From: Variovorax sp. JS1663
GTDB lineage: Bacteria > Pseudomonadota > Gammaproteobacteria > Burkholderiales > Burkholderiaceae_C
Direction of reading: 5' to 3'
Length of the DNA stretch: 34,690 nt
Assembly: GCF_002157355.1 (NCBI RefSeq)
Contig: NZ_LYMK01000059.1
Location: 1 to 34,690, forward strand
The translations under genes were made by a program, and so were the position numbers. Below, in pieces: positions 15,059 through 23,583 of this stretch. Positions within the stretch are counted from its first letter, which is position 1. Every line of letters begins with the position of its first letter. The notes under the pieces were generated by a model, which saw nothing but the letters and a program-made list of their open reading frames with translations, made no database searches and had not been told where the DNA came from.

Positions 15059-17626
15059 TCAGGCTTCGGCGATGCGCTTGGCCAGGTGAGCGAGCGCTTC
15101 CTCGACCTGGTCGACCAGGATCAGGGACAGGTCGCCCGGCTGCAGGCGCGCCAGGGCGGTGTCGATGGCGACGAACTCGCCGCGGATCTCGTCGATGCTG
15201 CGCGTCCGGCTGGCGCCCTCGAGGCCCTGGCGCAGCAGCGCCATTACCTCGCCGTCGGCGCGGCCGCGCTGGGCGGCGTCCTGGTAGAGGATGACGTCGT
15301 CGAAGGCTTCGCCCAGGATCGCGGTCTGGTCGCGGATGTCGCTGTCGCGCCGGTCGCCGGCGCCGCTGATGACGACCGAGCGCTTCTTCGATGGCATGGT
15401 GTCGACGGCCGCCACCAGGGCGCGCATGGCGTCGGTGTTGTGGCCGTAGTCGGCGATCACGGTGGCGCCGCGGTAGTCCATGACGTTGAAGCGGCCCGGC
15501 ACGCCGCCGGGATCGCTCTTGAAGCTGGCCAGGCCGCTGCGGATGCTGTCCCAGTCCAGGCCCACGGCCCAGGCGGCCGCCACCGCGGCCATCACGTTGT
15601 CCACCTGGAAGCCGATGGTGCCGTTGCGCGTGAGTTGCACGTCGCGCAGCGGGATGCGCTCGCGCCATGAGCCCTCGGCCGCGACGATGGCGTCCTGGTC
15701 GACGAAGACGGTGCGCTTGCCCTGGGCGCGGTGCGTGGCCATCACGGGGTGCTGGCGGTCGCGGGCGAAGAAGATCACGCCGCCGGGGCAGGTGGCGGAC
15801 ATGGCGGCCACGTTGTGGTCGGCCGCGTTGAGCACCGCGTAACCGTGCGGCGCGACGTTGCGCACGATCACGCGCTTGAGCACCGCCAGGTCTTCCACGG
15901 TGGTGATGTAGTTCAGGCCCAGGTGGTCGCCGCTGCCGATGTTGGTGACCACCGCCACCTGGCAGCGGTCGAAGCCCAGGCCCTCGCGCAGGATGCCGCC
16001 GCGCGCCACCTCGAACACTGCCGCGTCGACGTCCGGATGCATCAGCACGTTGCGCGCGCTCTTGGGGCCGCTGCAGTCGCCGCTGTCGGTCTGGCGGCCA
16101 TCGACGTACACGCCGTCGGTGTTGGTCATGCCGGTACGCAGGCCGCTGCCGGCGAGCAGGTGGTTGATCAGGCGCGCAGTGGTGGTCTTGCCGTTGGTGC
16201 CGGTGACCGCGACCACCGGGATGCGGCCGTCGTCGCCGTCGGCGAAGAGGGTGTCCATCACCGCCTCGCCGACCGGACGGCCGCGGCCGAAGGAGGGCGA
16301 GATGTGCATGCGCAAGCCCGGCGCGGCATTCACCTCGACCACGCCGCCGTGCTGCTCTTCCAGCGGACGCACGACGTTCTCGCAGACCATGTCGACGCCG
16401 CAGATGTGCAGGCCGACCATCTGCGCCGCATCGACGGCGCGGGCCGCGACCTCGGGGTGCACGGTGTCGGTCACGTCGGTCGCGGTGCCGCCGGTCGAGA
16501 GGTTGGCGTTGTTGCGCAGCACCACCCGCTGGCCCAGCGCGGGTACGCTGTCGGGCGCGAGGCCCTGCGCCTCGAGGCGGCCGACGGCGATGTCGTCCAG
16601 GCGGATCTTGGTCAACGAGGTGGCGTGGCCTTCGCCGCGGCGCGGGTCCTGGTTGACCAGCTCCACCAGCTGGCGAACGGTCTGCCTGCCGTCGCCGATC
16701 ACCTGGGGCGGGTCGCGTCGCGCGGCGGCGACCAGCCTGTCGCCCACCACCAGCAGGCGGAAGTCGAAGCCGGGCAGGAATTTCTCGACCATCACCTCGC
16801 CGTAGGCGGCGGCCGAATCGTAGGCGGCGGCGAGCTGCTCGCGGGTGACGATGTTGACGGTGACGCCCTTGCCCTGGTTGCCGTCCTGCGGCTTCACGAC
16901 CACCGGCAGGCCGATCTCCTGCGCGGCGGCCCAGCCGTCCTCCACGCTGCTGACGGGGCGGCCCAGCGGCACCGGCACGCCGGCGGCATTGAGCAACTGC
17001 TTGGTGAGTTCCTTGTCCTGCGCGATCGACTCGGCCACGCCGCTGGTGCTGTCGACCTCGGCGGCCTGGATGCGGCGCTGCTTCGAGCCCCAGCCGAACT
17101 GCACCAGGCTGCCGCTGGTGAGGCGGCGGAAGGGGATGCCGCGGGCGACGGCTGCATCGACGATGGAGCCGGTGCTCGGGCCCAGGCGCTCGTCCTCGTC
17201 CATGTCGCGCAGCTCGGTGATGGCGGCTGTGGCGTCGAAGGCGGTCCCGTTCTGTGCGGCGGCGATCAGCTGCTCGGCCAGTTCGAGCGCGCGTCGGCCG
17301 ACGGCTTCTTCCGTGTACTGGAAGGTGACCTGGTAGACGCCTTCCTCCATGGTGCGCGCGGTGTGGCCGATGTTGACGGCGCAGCCGGCCTGCGCCTGCA
17401 GCGCCACCGCGGCATTCTCGAGCACGTGCGCCAGTGCCAGCGGCTGGCCGAGCACGACGGGGTGGAGCTCGCCGATGGTGGGGAACAGAGCGCGCAGCCG
17501 GGCCTCGAAGCCGGGCAGCCGCTCGACGGCGTTCTCGTCACCCGTGCAGACCACGATGGCCTCGATGCAGGTGTGACGGCTCCACAGATTGGGCCCACGC
17601 AGGGCACGGACGCGTTGAACTTCCAT
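15059..17626 (-). CDS. cphA: Cyanophycin synthetase CphA
   Basis: 855-residue ATP-dependent, non-ribosomal peptide polymerase that builds multi-L-arginyl-poly-L-aspartate. Three parts are visible. The N domain is about 1-160. The ATP-grasp G domain is about 161-465, with VVVKPQDGNQGKG at 242-254 and GGVVEVNAAPGL at 427-438; it adds Asp to the backbone in the family. The Mur-ligase-like M domain is about 466-855, with intact P-loop GTNGKTTT at 476-483, DRCQVAVVTNIGSGDHLG at 553-570 and a complete C-terminal lobe (ADYGHNTDAM onward); it adds Arg to the Asp side chain. Length matches the family (about 870). The ATG at 17624-17626 has no strong Shine-Dalgarno. It follows the cphA-like gene by 50 nt, so the two are probably co-transcribed. 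Confidence 0.95.
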   Translation of the reverse strand: MEVQRVRALRGPNLWSRHTCIEAIVVCTGDENAVERLPGFEARLRALFPTIGELHPVVLGQPLALAHVLENAAVALQAQAGCAVNIGHTARTMEEGVYQVTFQYTEEAVGRRALELAEQLIAAAQNGTAFDATAAITELRDMDEDERLGPSTGSIVDAAVARGIPFRRLTSGSLVQFGWGSKQRRIQAAEVDSTSGVAESIAQDKELTKQLLNAAGVPVPLGRPVSSVEDGWAAAQEIGLPVVVKPQDGNQGKGVTVNIVTREQLAAAYDSAAAYGEVMVEKFLPGFDFRLLVVGDRLVAAARRDPPQVIGDGRQTVRQLVELVNQDPRRGEGHATSLTKIRLDDIAVGRLEAQGLAPDSVPALGQRVVLRNNANLSTGGTATDVTDTVHPEVAARAVDAAQMVGLHICGVDMVCENVVRPLEEQHGGVVEVNAAPGLRMHISPSFGRGRPVGEAVMDTLFADGDDGRIPVVAVTGTNGKTTTARLINHLLAGSGLRTGMTNTDGVYVDGRQTDSGDCSGPKSARNVLMHPDVDAAVFEVARGGILREGLGFDRCQVAVVTNIGSGDHLGLNYITTVEDLAVLKRVIVRNVAPHGYAVLNAADHNVAAMSATCPGGVIFFARDRQHPVMATHRAQGKRTVFVDQDAIVAAEGSWRERIPLRDVQLTRNGTIGFQVDNVMAAVAAAWAVGLDWDSIRSGLASFKSDPGGVPGRFNVMDYRGATVIADYGHNTDAMRALVAAVDTMPSKKRSVVISGAGDRRDSDIRDQTAILGEAFDDVILYQDAAQRGRADGEVMALLRQGLEGASRTRSIDEIRGEFVAIDTALARLQPGDLSLILVDQVEEALAHLAKRIAEA

Positions 17627-17653
17627 GATGAAGAGGGGCAGGGCGCCGCCGAG

Positions 17654-17671
17654 AGGCCCGGATCCGGGCCT
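17654..17671. other. 18-bp perfect palindrome between the two cyanophycin synthetase genes
   Basis: AGGCCCGGATCCGGGCCT is fully self-complementary and occupies 18 of the 50 intergenic bases, just after the cphA-like stop and before cphA. It could form an RNA stem that affects relative expression of the two synthetases, or be a protein site. Confidence 0.4.
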
Positions 17672-17676
17672 GCCGG

Positions 17677-19917
17677 TCAGGCCAGTTGTTGCTCCGGCGA
17701 AAGAAGGGTTTGTTGGGACAGCTGCAGCGAGGCGAGGGCGGCCTGCAGGTCGGCCTCGAAGGCCTCGGCGCCAGCGCCGATCAGGCTCAGCGGGATGCCC
17801 ATTGCCCAGCCGGTCGCGACCGCTGCCAGCAGGCTGCCGAGGCTGACGCCGGCGTGGGTGGCGCGCCAGATGGTGAGGCGGCCCAGGCCCGGCAGGAAGG
17901 ATTCGCTGGTGCCGTTGGCCAGCACCACGCGGTCCTGCCGCACGATCACGGCCTTGCCGCCGGCGGCCTGGTGGGCGGCGAGCGCCTCGGCCTGCGGGTC
18001 GACGCTGTAGAGGATCACGTCACCATCGCACAGCTGCGCCAGGGCGGCCACGCGTGGATCCGCGGCGTTGAGCACGGCGGTGCCCTCGGGCAGCACCACG
18101 TCGACCTGGGTGCGCAGCACGCGCACCATCTGGTCGCTCTCGAAGATGTCGAAGTCGGCGAGCGATTCGGCGCCGTCGAGGTCGGTCACGATGCCGACCT
18201 GGCAGCGGTCGTAGGCGAGGCCGTCGCGCAGGATGGTCTCGGCGCCGTTCTCGATCACCACGGCCTGCACCGCGCGGTTCATCAGCAGCCGGCGGCCGGC
18301 ATCCCAGCTGGCGCTGGGGCGTGCGTCGACGCGCCGGCGCTCCAGGAACAGGCCGTCGCCGCAGGCGAGGCCCGTGTAGCGGCCGGAGAGGCCGATCAGC
18401 CAGGCCACGAGGCGTGCGATCACGTGAGGATCCTGAGAGCCCGCCACGCCCACCACCGGGATGCGGCCCTGGGTGTCGCCAGGGAAGAGGTGGTCGCAGA
18501 TGGCGCGGCCGACGGGGCGGGGCGAGCCGACGGCCGGCTTCAGGTGCATCAGCAGGCCGGGGCCGGCATTCACCTCGACGATCGCGCCGCCCTGCGGGCC
18601 CAGCGGCCGGGAGATGTCCTCGCACACCAGGTCGATGCCCGCGATGTCGAGGCCGACCACGCGCGCGGCCAGCTCCACCATGCGGGCGACCTCGGGATGG
18701 ACGGTGTCGGTGCAGTCGATGGCGACGTTGCCGTTGCGCTGGATCAGCACGCGTTGGCCGGCCTCGGGAACGGATTCGGGCTCCAGGCCCTGGCGGTGCA
18801 GGTCGGACAGGATGGCGCCGTCGCGCGCGCCCAGGCGGGAGAGGGGGAAATCTTCTGTGTCGCCGCGACGGGGGTCGCTGTTGATCTGGCTCTCGATCAG
18901 GGCGCGGACGTCGGAGCGGCCGTCGCCGGTGATCCACACGGTCTCGCCGCGCGCGGCGGCCACCATCTGGCCGCCGACCACGAGGAGGCGGTGCTCTTCG
19001 CCGCGGATGTAGCGCTCGACCAGCACCTCGCTGCCGTGGCGCTCGGCCACGCCATAGGCGACCTCGATGTCCTCGCGCCGGGTCAGGTCCAGGATCACGC
19101 CGCGGCCATGGTTGCCGTCGGAGGGCTTCACCACCACGGGCACGCCCAGCTCCTCGGCGGCTTCCCAGGCCTCGGCCGGGCTGGCGACCGCCTGGCCCTG
19201 CGGCACCGGAATGCCGCAACCCGCCAGCAGGGACTTGGTGAGCGGCTTGTCGCTGGCGATCGATTCGCCGATGGCGCTGGTGTAGTCGGTCTCGGCGGTC
19301 CAGATGCGCTGCTGGTGGGCGCCGTAGCCCATCTGCACCAGGTTGCCGCTGTTCAGGCGCATGTAGGGGATGTCGCGGTCGATCGCGGCGTTGACGATCG
19401 CCTCGGTGCTCGGGCCGAGGTAGCAGTCGTCGACCTTGTCCTTGATCAGCTCGATGGCCTTCTGCACGTCCTGCGGGCCGACCGGGTCGTCGTTGATGGC
19501 TGCCATCATGAGGCGCAGGCCCTCGGACAGCGCCACCCGGGCGACCTCTTCGTCGCGCGAGCGGAACACCATCCGGTAGATGCCGGACACCGAGGTTTCG
19601 CGGGTTTGCCCGAAGCCGGTCGCCATGCCGGCGAGGTTGAGCAGCTCGATCACCACGTGCTCCAGCACGTGGCCCGACCAGGTGCCCTCGACCAGGCGCT
19701 GGATGAAGCCGCCGCGCTCGCCCACGCCGCAGTGGTGCTCGATCAGCGCCGGCAGCAGGGCCGTGAGGCGGTCGGCGAAGCCAGGGATCTTGTTGGAGGG
19801 GTATTCCTCGAGCCGGCCCAGATCGAGCCAGACCTCCAGCACGGGCCGGTAGGTCCAGATGCTCGGACCCCGCAGATAGTTGATGCGCAGCAGGCGGATG
19901 TCGTCGAAACGGGTCAT
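17677..19917 (-). CDS. Second cyanophycin synthetase-like protein with degenerate M domain (CphA2-like)
   Basis: 746 residues, homologous to CphA along its length. The N domain (1-165) and ATP-grasp domain (about 180-480) look intact, with VVVKPSDGNHGRG at 261-273 and GGAIVEVNAGPGLL at 443-456. The Mur-ligase-like part aligns from RIPVVGVAG (485-493), but the P-loop GTNGKTTT of CphA is replaced by GSQDPHVI. The C-terminal lobe is missing: the protein ends about 110 residues before CphA would. Arginine ligation by this half is therefore unlikely. Cyanobacterial CphA2, which polymerises beta-Asp-Arg dipeptides with a truncated inactive M domain, is the closest functional model I know. I chose the ATG at 19915-19917 (MTRFDDIR); 20 more in-frame codons upstream look non-coding. 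It is the first gene of the cph operon. Confidence 0.9.
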   Translation of the reverse strand: MTRFDDIRLLRINYLRGPSIWTYRPVLEVWLDLGRLEEYPSNKIPGFADRLTALLPALIEHHCGVGERGGFIQRLVEGTWSGHVLEHVVIELLNLAGMATGFGQTRETSVSGIYRMVFRSRDEEVARVALSEGLRLMMAAINDDPVGPQDVQKAIELIKDKVDDCYLGPSTEAIVNAAIDRDIPYMRLNSGNLVQMGYGAHQQRIWTAETDYTSAIGESIASDKPLTKSLLAGCGIPVPQGQAVASPAEAWEAAEELGVPVVVKPSDGNHGRGVILDLTRREDIEVAYGVAERHGSEVLVERYIRGEEHRLLVVGGQMVAAARGETVWITGDGRSDVRALIESQINSDPRRGDTEDFPLSRLGARDGAILSDLHRQGLEPESVPEAGQRVLIQRNGNVAIDCTDTVHPEVARMVELAARVVGLDIAGIDLVCEDISRPLGPQGGAIVEVNAGPGLLMHLKPAVGSPRPVGRAICDHLFPGDTQGRIPVVGVAGSQDPHVIARLVAWLIGLSGRYTGLACGDGLFLERRRVDARPSASWDAGRRLLMNRAVQAVVIENGAETILRDGLAYDRCQVGIVTDLDGAESLADFDIFESDQMVRVLRTQVDVVLPEGTAVLNAADPRVAALAQLCDGDVILYSVDPQAEALAAHQAAGGKAVIVRQDRVVLANGTSESFLPGLGRLTIWRATHAGVSLGSLLAAVATGWAMGIPLSLIGAGAEAFEADLQAALASLQLSQQTLLSPEQQLA

Positions 19918-20101
19918 GGGAACGTTCGTTGTGCTTTGGCCGAGCACGGCGGCGCCTTCAAGCGCGCCCATGGCCATCGGTCAGAATCGGCGCCCGGCGG
20001 GTGCCATGAGCCGCACGGCCGGTCCGAAGGCGAATACCGTAGCCGAAGGCGAAGGTACTCCAGTGAGGCGGCCCTGGGCGGGCCAGAGACACAGAAACAC
20101 A
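19918..20101. promoter_or_regulatory. Divergent promoter region, cph synthetases versus ABC/DUF1854 genes
   Basis: 184 bp separate the oppositely oriented cphA-like gene and ABC exporter gene, so promoters for both transcripts should lie here. It holds an 11-bp perfect direct repeat, CCGAAGGCGAA at 20024-20034 and 20043-20053 (19-bp period). No convincing sigma-70 -35/-10 pair stands out. Neither flanking start has a strong Shine-Dalgarno. Confidence 0.5.
20024..20053. repeat. 11-bp tandem direct repeat, candidate regulator site
   Basis: Two perfect copies of CCGAAGGCGAA start 19 bp apart with an 8-bp spacer. They lie about 50-80 bp before the ABC exporter start and 110-135 bp before the cphA-like start. 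A spacing near two helical turns suits a dimeric or tandem-binding activator, but no known consensus was recognised. Confidence 0.4.
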
Positions 20102-22369
20102 ATGCAACATCACGATCCAGTCGGGGCCCCGGAGGGCGTTGAAGAGGAGGCCTCAGCCGCCCTGAAAAGCCGGCTTCGAGCCGCGGAAAACGTTCTCGCG
20201 ACGGTGCCGGTTGACCTCGATAGCGAACTTCGGTTTAAGTCCGGGCTTCTGGCACTGACCGACCGGCGTCTGCTGGCCCGGGATGCCCAGGGCGGCTGGG
20301 TCGAGTGGCCGCTGGCCCATCCGGGCCTGGAGCTGCAATTCGCCGACCACGCCGGCCTCGGCACCCTGGACCTGTGCGACGGCGCCGGCCGCCTCGCGCG
20401 CTGGCGTTACACCCTGGCGCACCAGGCCGCGGCCCTGCGGCTGCAGAAGCTGTTCGACCAGCAGGCCGCCGGTGTCGCGCAGGTGACAGAAGTGGAGCCT
20501 GACGACGGGCTGTCCGAGCCCGAGCTCCAGACCCCGCCCTCCACCTGGGTGCTGCTGCGTCTGGGCCGCTTCGCCCGGCCCTACCGCAAGCAGCTGCTCA
20601 TCGGCTTCCTGCTGACGCTGGCCTCCACCGGCGCAACGTTGGTGCCGCCCTACCTGACCATTCCGCTGATGGACGACGTGCTGATCCCGTTCCAGAACGG
20701 CCAGCAGATCGCGGTCGGCAAGGTGGCGATGTACCTGTGCCTGCTGCTGGCGGCCGCGCTCGCCGGCTGGGGCCTGGGCTGGGCCCGCACCTATCTCCTC
20801 GCGCTGGTGTCCGAGCGCATCGGCGCCGACCTGCGCACCACCACCTACGAGCACCTGCTGACCCTGCCGCTGGACTACTTCGGCGGCAAGCGCACGGGCG
20901 ACCTGATGGCGCGCATCGGCTCGGAGACCGATCGCATCAACGTCTTCCTCTCGCTGCACGCCCTCGATTTCCTGACCGACGTGCTGATGATCGCGATGAC
21001 CGCGGTCATCCTGATCTCGATCAACCCGCTGCTGGCGGTCGTCACCCTGGTGCCGCTGCCCTTCATCGCCTGGATGATCCACGTCGTGCGCGACCGGCTG
21101 CGTACCGGCTTCGAGAAGATCGACCGGGTCTGGAGCGAGGTCACGAATGTGCTGGCCGACACCATCCCAGGGATCCGCGTGGTCAAGGCCTTCGCCCAGG
21201 AGAAGCGCGAGGCCGGGCGCTTCCGCGCCGCCAACATGTACAACCTCCAGGTCAACGACAAGCTCAACCGGACCTGGTCGCTGTTCACGCCCAGCGTCTC
21301 GCTGCTGACCGAGATCGGCCTGCTGGTGGTCTGGGCCTTCGGCATCTGGCAGGTGGCGCGGCACAGCATCACGGTCGGCGTGCTGACGGCCTTCATCGCC
21401 TACATCGGGCGTTTCTACACGCGCATGGATTCGATGAGCCGCATCGTCTCGGTCACGCAGAAGGCGGCGGCCGGGGCCAAGCGCATCTTCGACATCCTCG
21501 ACCATGTGAGCAACGTGCCCGAGCCGGCCGACCCGGTGCGGGTGGAACGCGTCCAGGGTCTCATCCAGATGCGCGACGTGGGCTTCCGCTACGGCAGCCG
21601 CGCCGTCATCCGCGACCTCGACCTCACGATCGAGCCTGGCGAGATGATCGGCCTGGTGGGCCACAGCGGCTCCGGCAAGAGCACGCTGGTCAACCTGATC
21701 TGCCGCTTCTACGACGTGACCGATGGTGCCATCCTGGTCGACGGCACCGACATCCGCCGCTTCGCGGTGGCCGACTACCGGCGCCACGTGGGGCTGGTGC
21801 TGCAGGAGCCCTTCCTGTTCTTCGGCACCATCGCGCAGAACATCGCCTACGGCAAGCCCGACGCGACGCGCGAGGAGATCGTTGCAGCGGCACGGGCGGC
21901 GCATGCGCACGACTTCATCCTGCGGCTGCCGCACGGCTACGACTCGCTGGTGGGCGAGCGCGGGCAGGGCCTGTCGGGCGGGGAGCGGCAGCGCATCAGC
22001 ATCGCCCGCGCGCTGCTGATCGACCCGCGCATCCTGATCCTCGACGAGGCCACCTCGGCGGTGGACACCGAGACCGAGAAGGAGATCCAGAAGGCGCTGG
22101 ACAACCTGGTGCAGGGCCGCACCACCATCGCCATCGCGCACCGGCTGTCGACCCTGCGCAAGGCCGACCGGCTGGTGGTGATGGACCGCGGCGAGATCGT
22201 CGAGGTCGGACCGCACGACGCCCTGATGGAGAAGCAGGGCGCCTACTGGCGGCTCTACCAGGCGCAGCTGCGCCAGGCCGACGACGAGAGCCCCGGCTCC
22301 GTCGCCGAGCGCACCGGCGTTGCGCTGGCGCTGGGCGGGCATGCGGCACATCCGGCGGGGGACGCATGA
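20102..22369 (+). CDS. Cyanophycin-locus ABC exporter with N-terminal PH-like domain
   Basis: 755-residue half-transporter. Residues about 22-122 form an extra soluble domain: the pattern LRFKSGLLALTDRRLL followed by alternating beta strands and a final helix (LAHQAAALRLQKLFDQ) resembles bacterial PH/GRAM-like folds. A linker (123-148) leads to a six-helix exporter membrane domain (about 160-460). The nucleotide-binding domain has Walker A GHSGSGKST at 520-528, signature LSGGERQR from 624, Walker B ILILDE at 644-650 and the H-loop His near 680, so it should be active. Substrate unknown. The ATG at 20102 was chosen because the upstream in-frame sequence reads as promoter region. The stop overlaps the DUF1854 start as ATGA. 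Such an ABC/DUF1854 pair is, from memory, recurrent beside cyanophycin genes. Confidence 0.9.
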   Translation: MQHHDPVGAPEGVEEEASAALKSRLRAAENVLATVPVDLDSELRFKSGLLALTDRRLLARDAQGGWVEWPLAHPGLELQFADHAGLGTLDLCDGAGRLARWRYTLAHQAAALRLQKLFDQQAAGVAQVTEVEPDDGLSEPELQTPPSTWVLLRLGRFARPYRKQLLIGFLLTLASTGATLVPPYLTIPLMDDVLIPFQNGQQIAVGKVAMYLCLLLAAALAGWGLGWARTYLLALVSERIGADLRTTTYEHLLTLPLDYFGGKRTGDLMARIGSETDRINVFLSLHALDFLTDVLMIAMTAVILISINPLLAVVTLVPLPFIAWMIHVVRDRLRTGFEKIDRVWSEVTNVLADTIPGIRVVKAFAQEKREAGRFRAANMYNLQVNDKLNRTWSLFTPSVSLLTEIGLLVVWAFGIWQVARHSITVGVLTAFIAYIGRFYTRMDSMSRIVSVTQKAAAGAKRIFDILDHVSNVPEPADPVRVERVQGLIQMRDVGFRYGSRAVIRDLDLTIEPGEMIGLVGHSGSGKSTLVNLICRFYDVTDGAILVDGTDIRRFAVADYRRHVGLVLQEPFLFFGTIAQNIAYGKPDATREEIVAAARAAHAHDFILRLPHGYDSLVGERGQGLSGGERQRISIARALLIDPRILILDEATSAVDTETEKEIQKALDNLVQGRTTIAIAHRLSTLRKADRLVVMDRGEIVEVGPHDALMEKQGAYWRLYQAQLRQADDESPGSVAERTGVALALGGHAAHPAGDA

Positions 22370-22833
22370 GCGCTTCTTTCCAACTCGAGCGCGATGCCTT
22401 CGGACGACTGGTGCTGATCGATGCCGAGGGCGTGCGTCATGCCGGCGTGGTGCCGGTGCGCGCCTTCCCGCTGAGCGCGCCGGGCGAGGGCCTGTCGCTG
22501 GTGGGCAGCGAGGGTCGCGAGCTGCTGTGGATCGACCGCGTGGCCGACCTGCCCGAGCCGATGCGCGCGATGCTGGCCGAGGACCTGGCCGCGCGTGACT
22601 TCGCGCCCACGCTGCTGGCCCTGCACAAGGTCTACAGCTTCGGCGTGCCCAGCACCTGGACCGTGAGCACCGACCGCGGCGAGACCCAGTTCGTGCTCAA
22701 GGCCGAGGAGGACATCCGCCGGCTCGAAGGCGGCGCGCTGCTGATCGCCAGCGCGCACGGGGTGCAGTTCCGCATTCCGGATGCGAAGGCGCTGGATCGG
22801 GCGTCGCGCAAGCTGCTGGAACGATTTCTGTAG
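22366..22833 (+). CDS. DUF1854 family protein, cyanophycin-associated
   Basis: 155-residue soluble protein without signal peptide or membrane helix. I recognise the DUF1854 pattern, with GVVPVRAFPLSAPGEGLSLV near 27-46, ELLWIDRVADLP near 52-63, and YSFGVPSTWTVSTDRG near 90-105. Its function is not known. The ATG overlaps the ABC exporter stop by 4 nt and GGGGGA precedes it, so the two are translationally coupled and probably act together, possibly as a cytoplasmic subunit or regulator of the transporter. The downstream queC gene begins 18 nt after its stop. Confidence 0.87.
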   Translation: MSASFQLERDAFGRLVLIDAEGVRHAGVVPVRAFPLSAPGEGLSLVGSEGRELLWIDRVADLPEPMRAMLAEDLAARDFAPTLLALHKVYSFGVPSTWTVSTDRGETQFVLKAEEDIRRLEGGALLIASAHGVQFRIPDAKALDRASRKLLERFL

Positions 22834-22837
22834 ACCA

Positions 22838-22849
22838 CGGGTCGACCCG
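22838..22849. other. 12-bp palindrome at the queC ribosome-binding position
   Basis: CGGGTCGACCCG is perfectly self-complementary and fills most of the 18-nt gap between the DUF1854 stop and the queC ATG, exactly where a Shine-Dalgarno would be. None is otherwise visible. It could be chance in GC-rich DNA or could damp queC translation. Confidence 0.3.
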
Positions 22850-22851
22850 CC

Positions 22852-23577
22852 ATGCACACCAGCGCCCTCGTCCTTTTCTCCGGCGGCCAGGACTCCACCA
22901 CCTGCCTGGCTGAGGCGCTCGGCAAGTACGAGCGCGTCGAAACCCTCGGTTTCGACTACGGCCAGCGCCACAGCGTCGAACTCGAGGCGCGCCTGACCGT
23001 GCTGGCCCACCTGCGCGAGCGCTTTGCTGCCTGGGCGCCGCGGCTGGGCGAGGACCATCTTTTGAACGTCGACGTGCTGGGCCAGATCAGCCACTCATCG
23101 CTGACGCAGGAGATCGCCTTCGAGATGCAGACCGGCGGCCTGCCCAACACCTTCGTGCCGGGACGCAACCTGCTGTTCCTCACGCTGGCCGGCGCGCTGG
23201 CCTATCGGCGCGGCCTGCAGGTGATCGTCACCGGCGTCTGCGAGACCGACTTCTCCGGCTACCCCGACTGCCGCGACGACACCATGAAGGCAATGCAGCT
23301 TGCGCTCTCGCTGGGCATGGAGCGCCGCTTCCTGATCGAGACGCCGCTGATGTGGATCGACAAGGCTGACACCTGGGCGATGGCACATCGCCTGGGCGGC
23401 GATGCGCTGGTCGACCTGATCGTCGAGGACACCCACACCTGCTACCTGGGCGACCGCACGCACCGCCACATCTGGGGCTATGGCTGCGGCACCTGCCCGG
23501 CCTGCGAACTGCGCGCCCGCGGCTGGGAGCGCTACGCGGCAAGCCGCGGTCAGGCCGGCGGCGCGCTCGCGCCTTAG
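22852..23577 (+). CDS. queC: 7-cyano-7-deazaguanine synthase QueC
   Basis: 241-residue enzyme that converts 7-carboxy-7-deazaguanine to preQ0 with ATP and ammonia, in the queuosine tRNA modification pathway. The PP-loop SGGQDS is at 10-15, GFDYGQRH at 33-40, GRNLLFL at 104-110 and ETDFSGYPDCRDD at 131-143. Zinc ligands are Cys197, Cys212, Cys215 and Cys218 (GYGCGTCPAC). The spacing between the first and second Cys is longer than in E. coli QueC. It follows the DUF1854 gene by 18 nt on the same strand and may be co-transcribed with the cyanophycin-associated transporter, although no functional link is known. It ends 6 nt from the convergent SbmA/YddA-like gene. Confidence 0.95.
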   Translation: MHTSALVLFSGGQDSTTCLAEALGKYERVETLGFDYGQRHSVELEARLTVLAHLRERFAAWAPRLGEDHLLNVDVLGQISHSSLTQEIAFEMQTGGLPNTFVPGRNLLFLTLAGALAYRRGLQVIVTGVCETDFSGYPDCRDDTMKAMQLALSLGMERRFLIETPLMWIDKADTWAMAHRLGGDALVDLIVEDTHTCYLGDRTHRHIWGYGCGTCPACELRARGWERYAASRGQAGGALAP

Positions 23578-23583
23578 CCTTGG

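Noticed and set aside
19918..19977. 20-codon longer start for the cphA-like gene
   Set aside because: The added residues do not resemble CphA N-termini, and the region is more likely promoter and leader.
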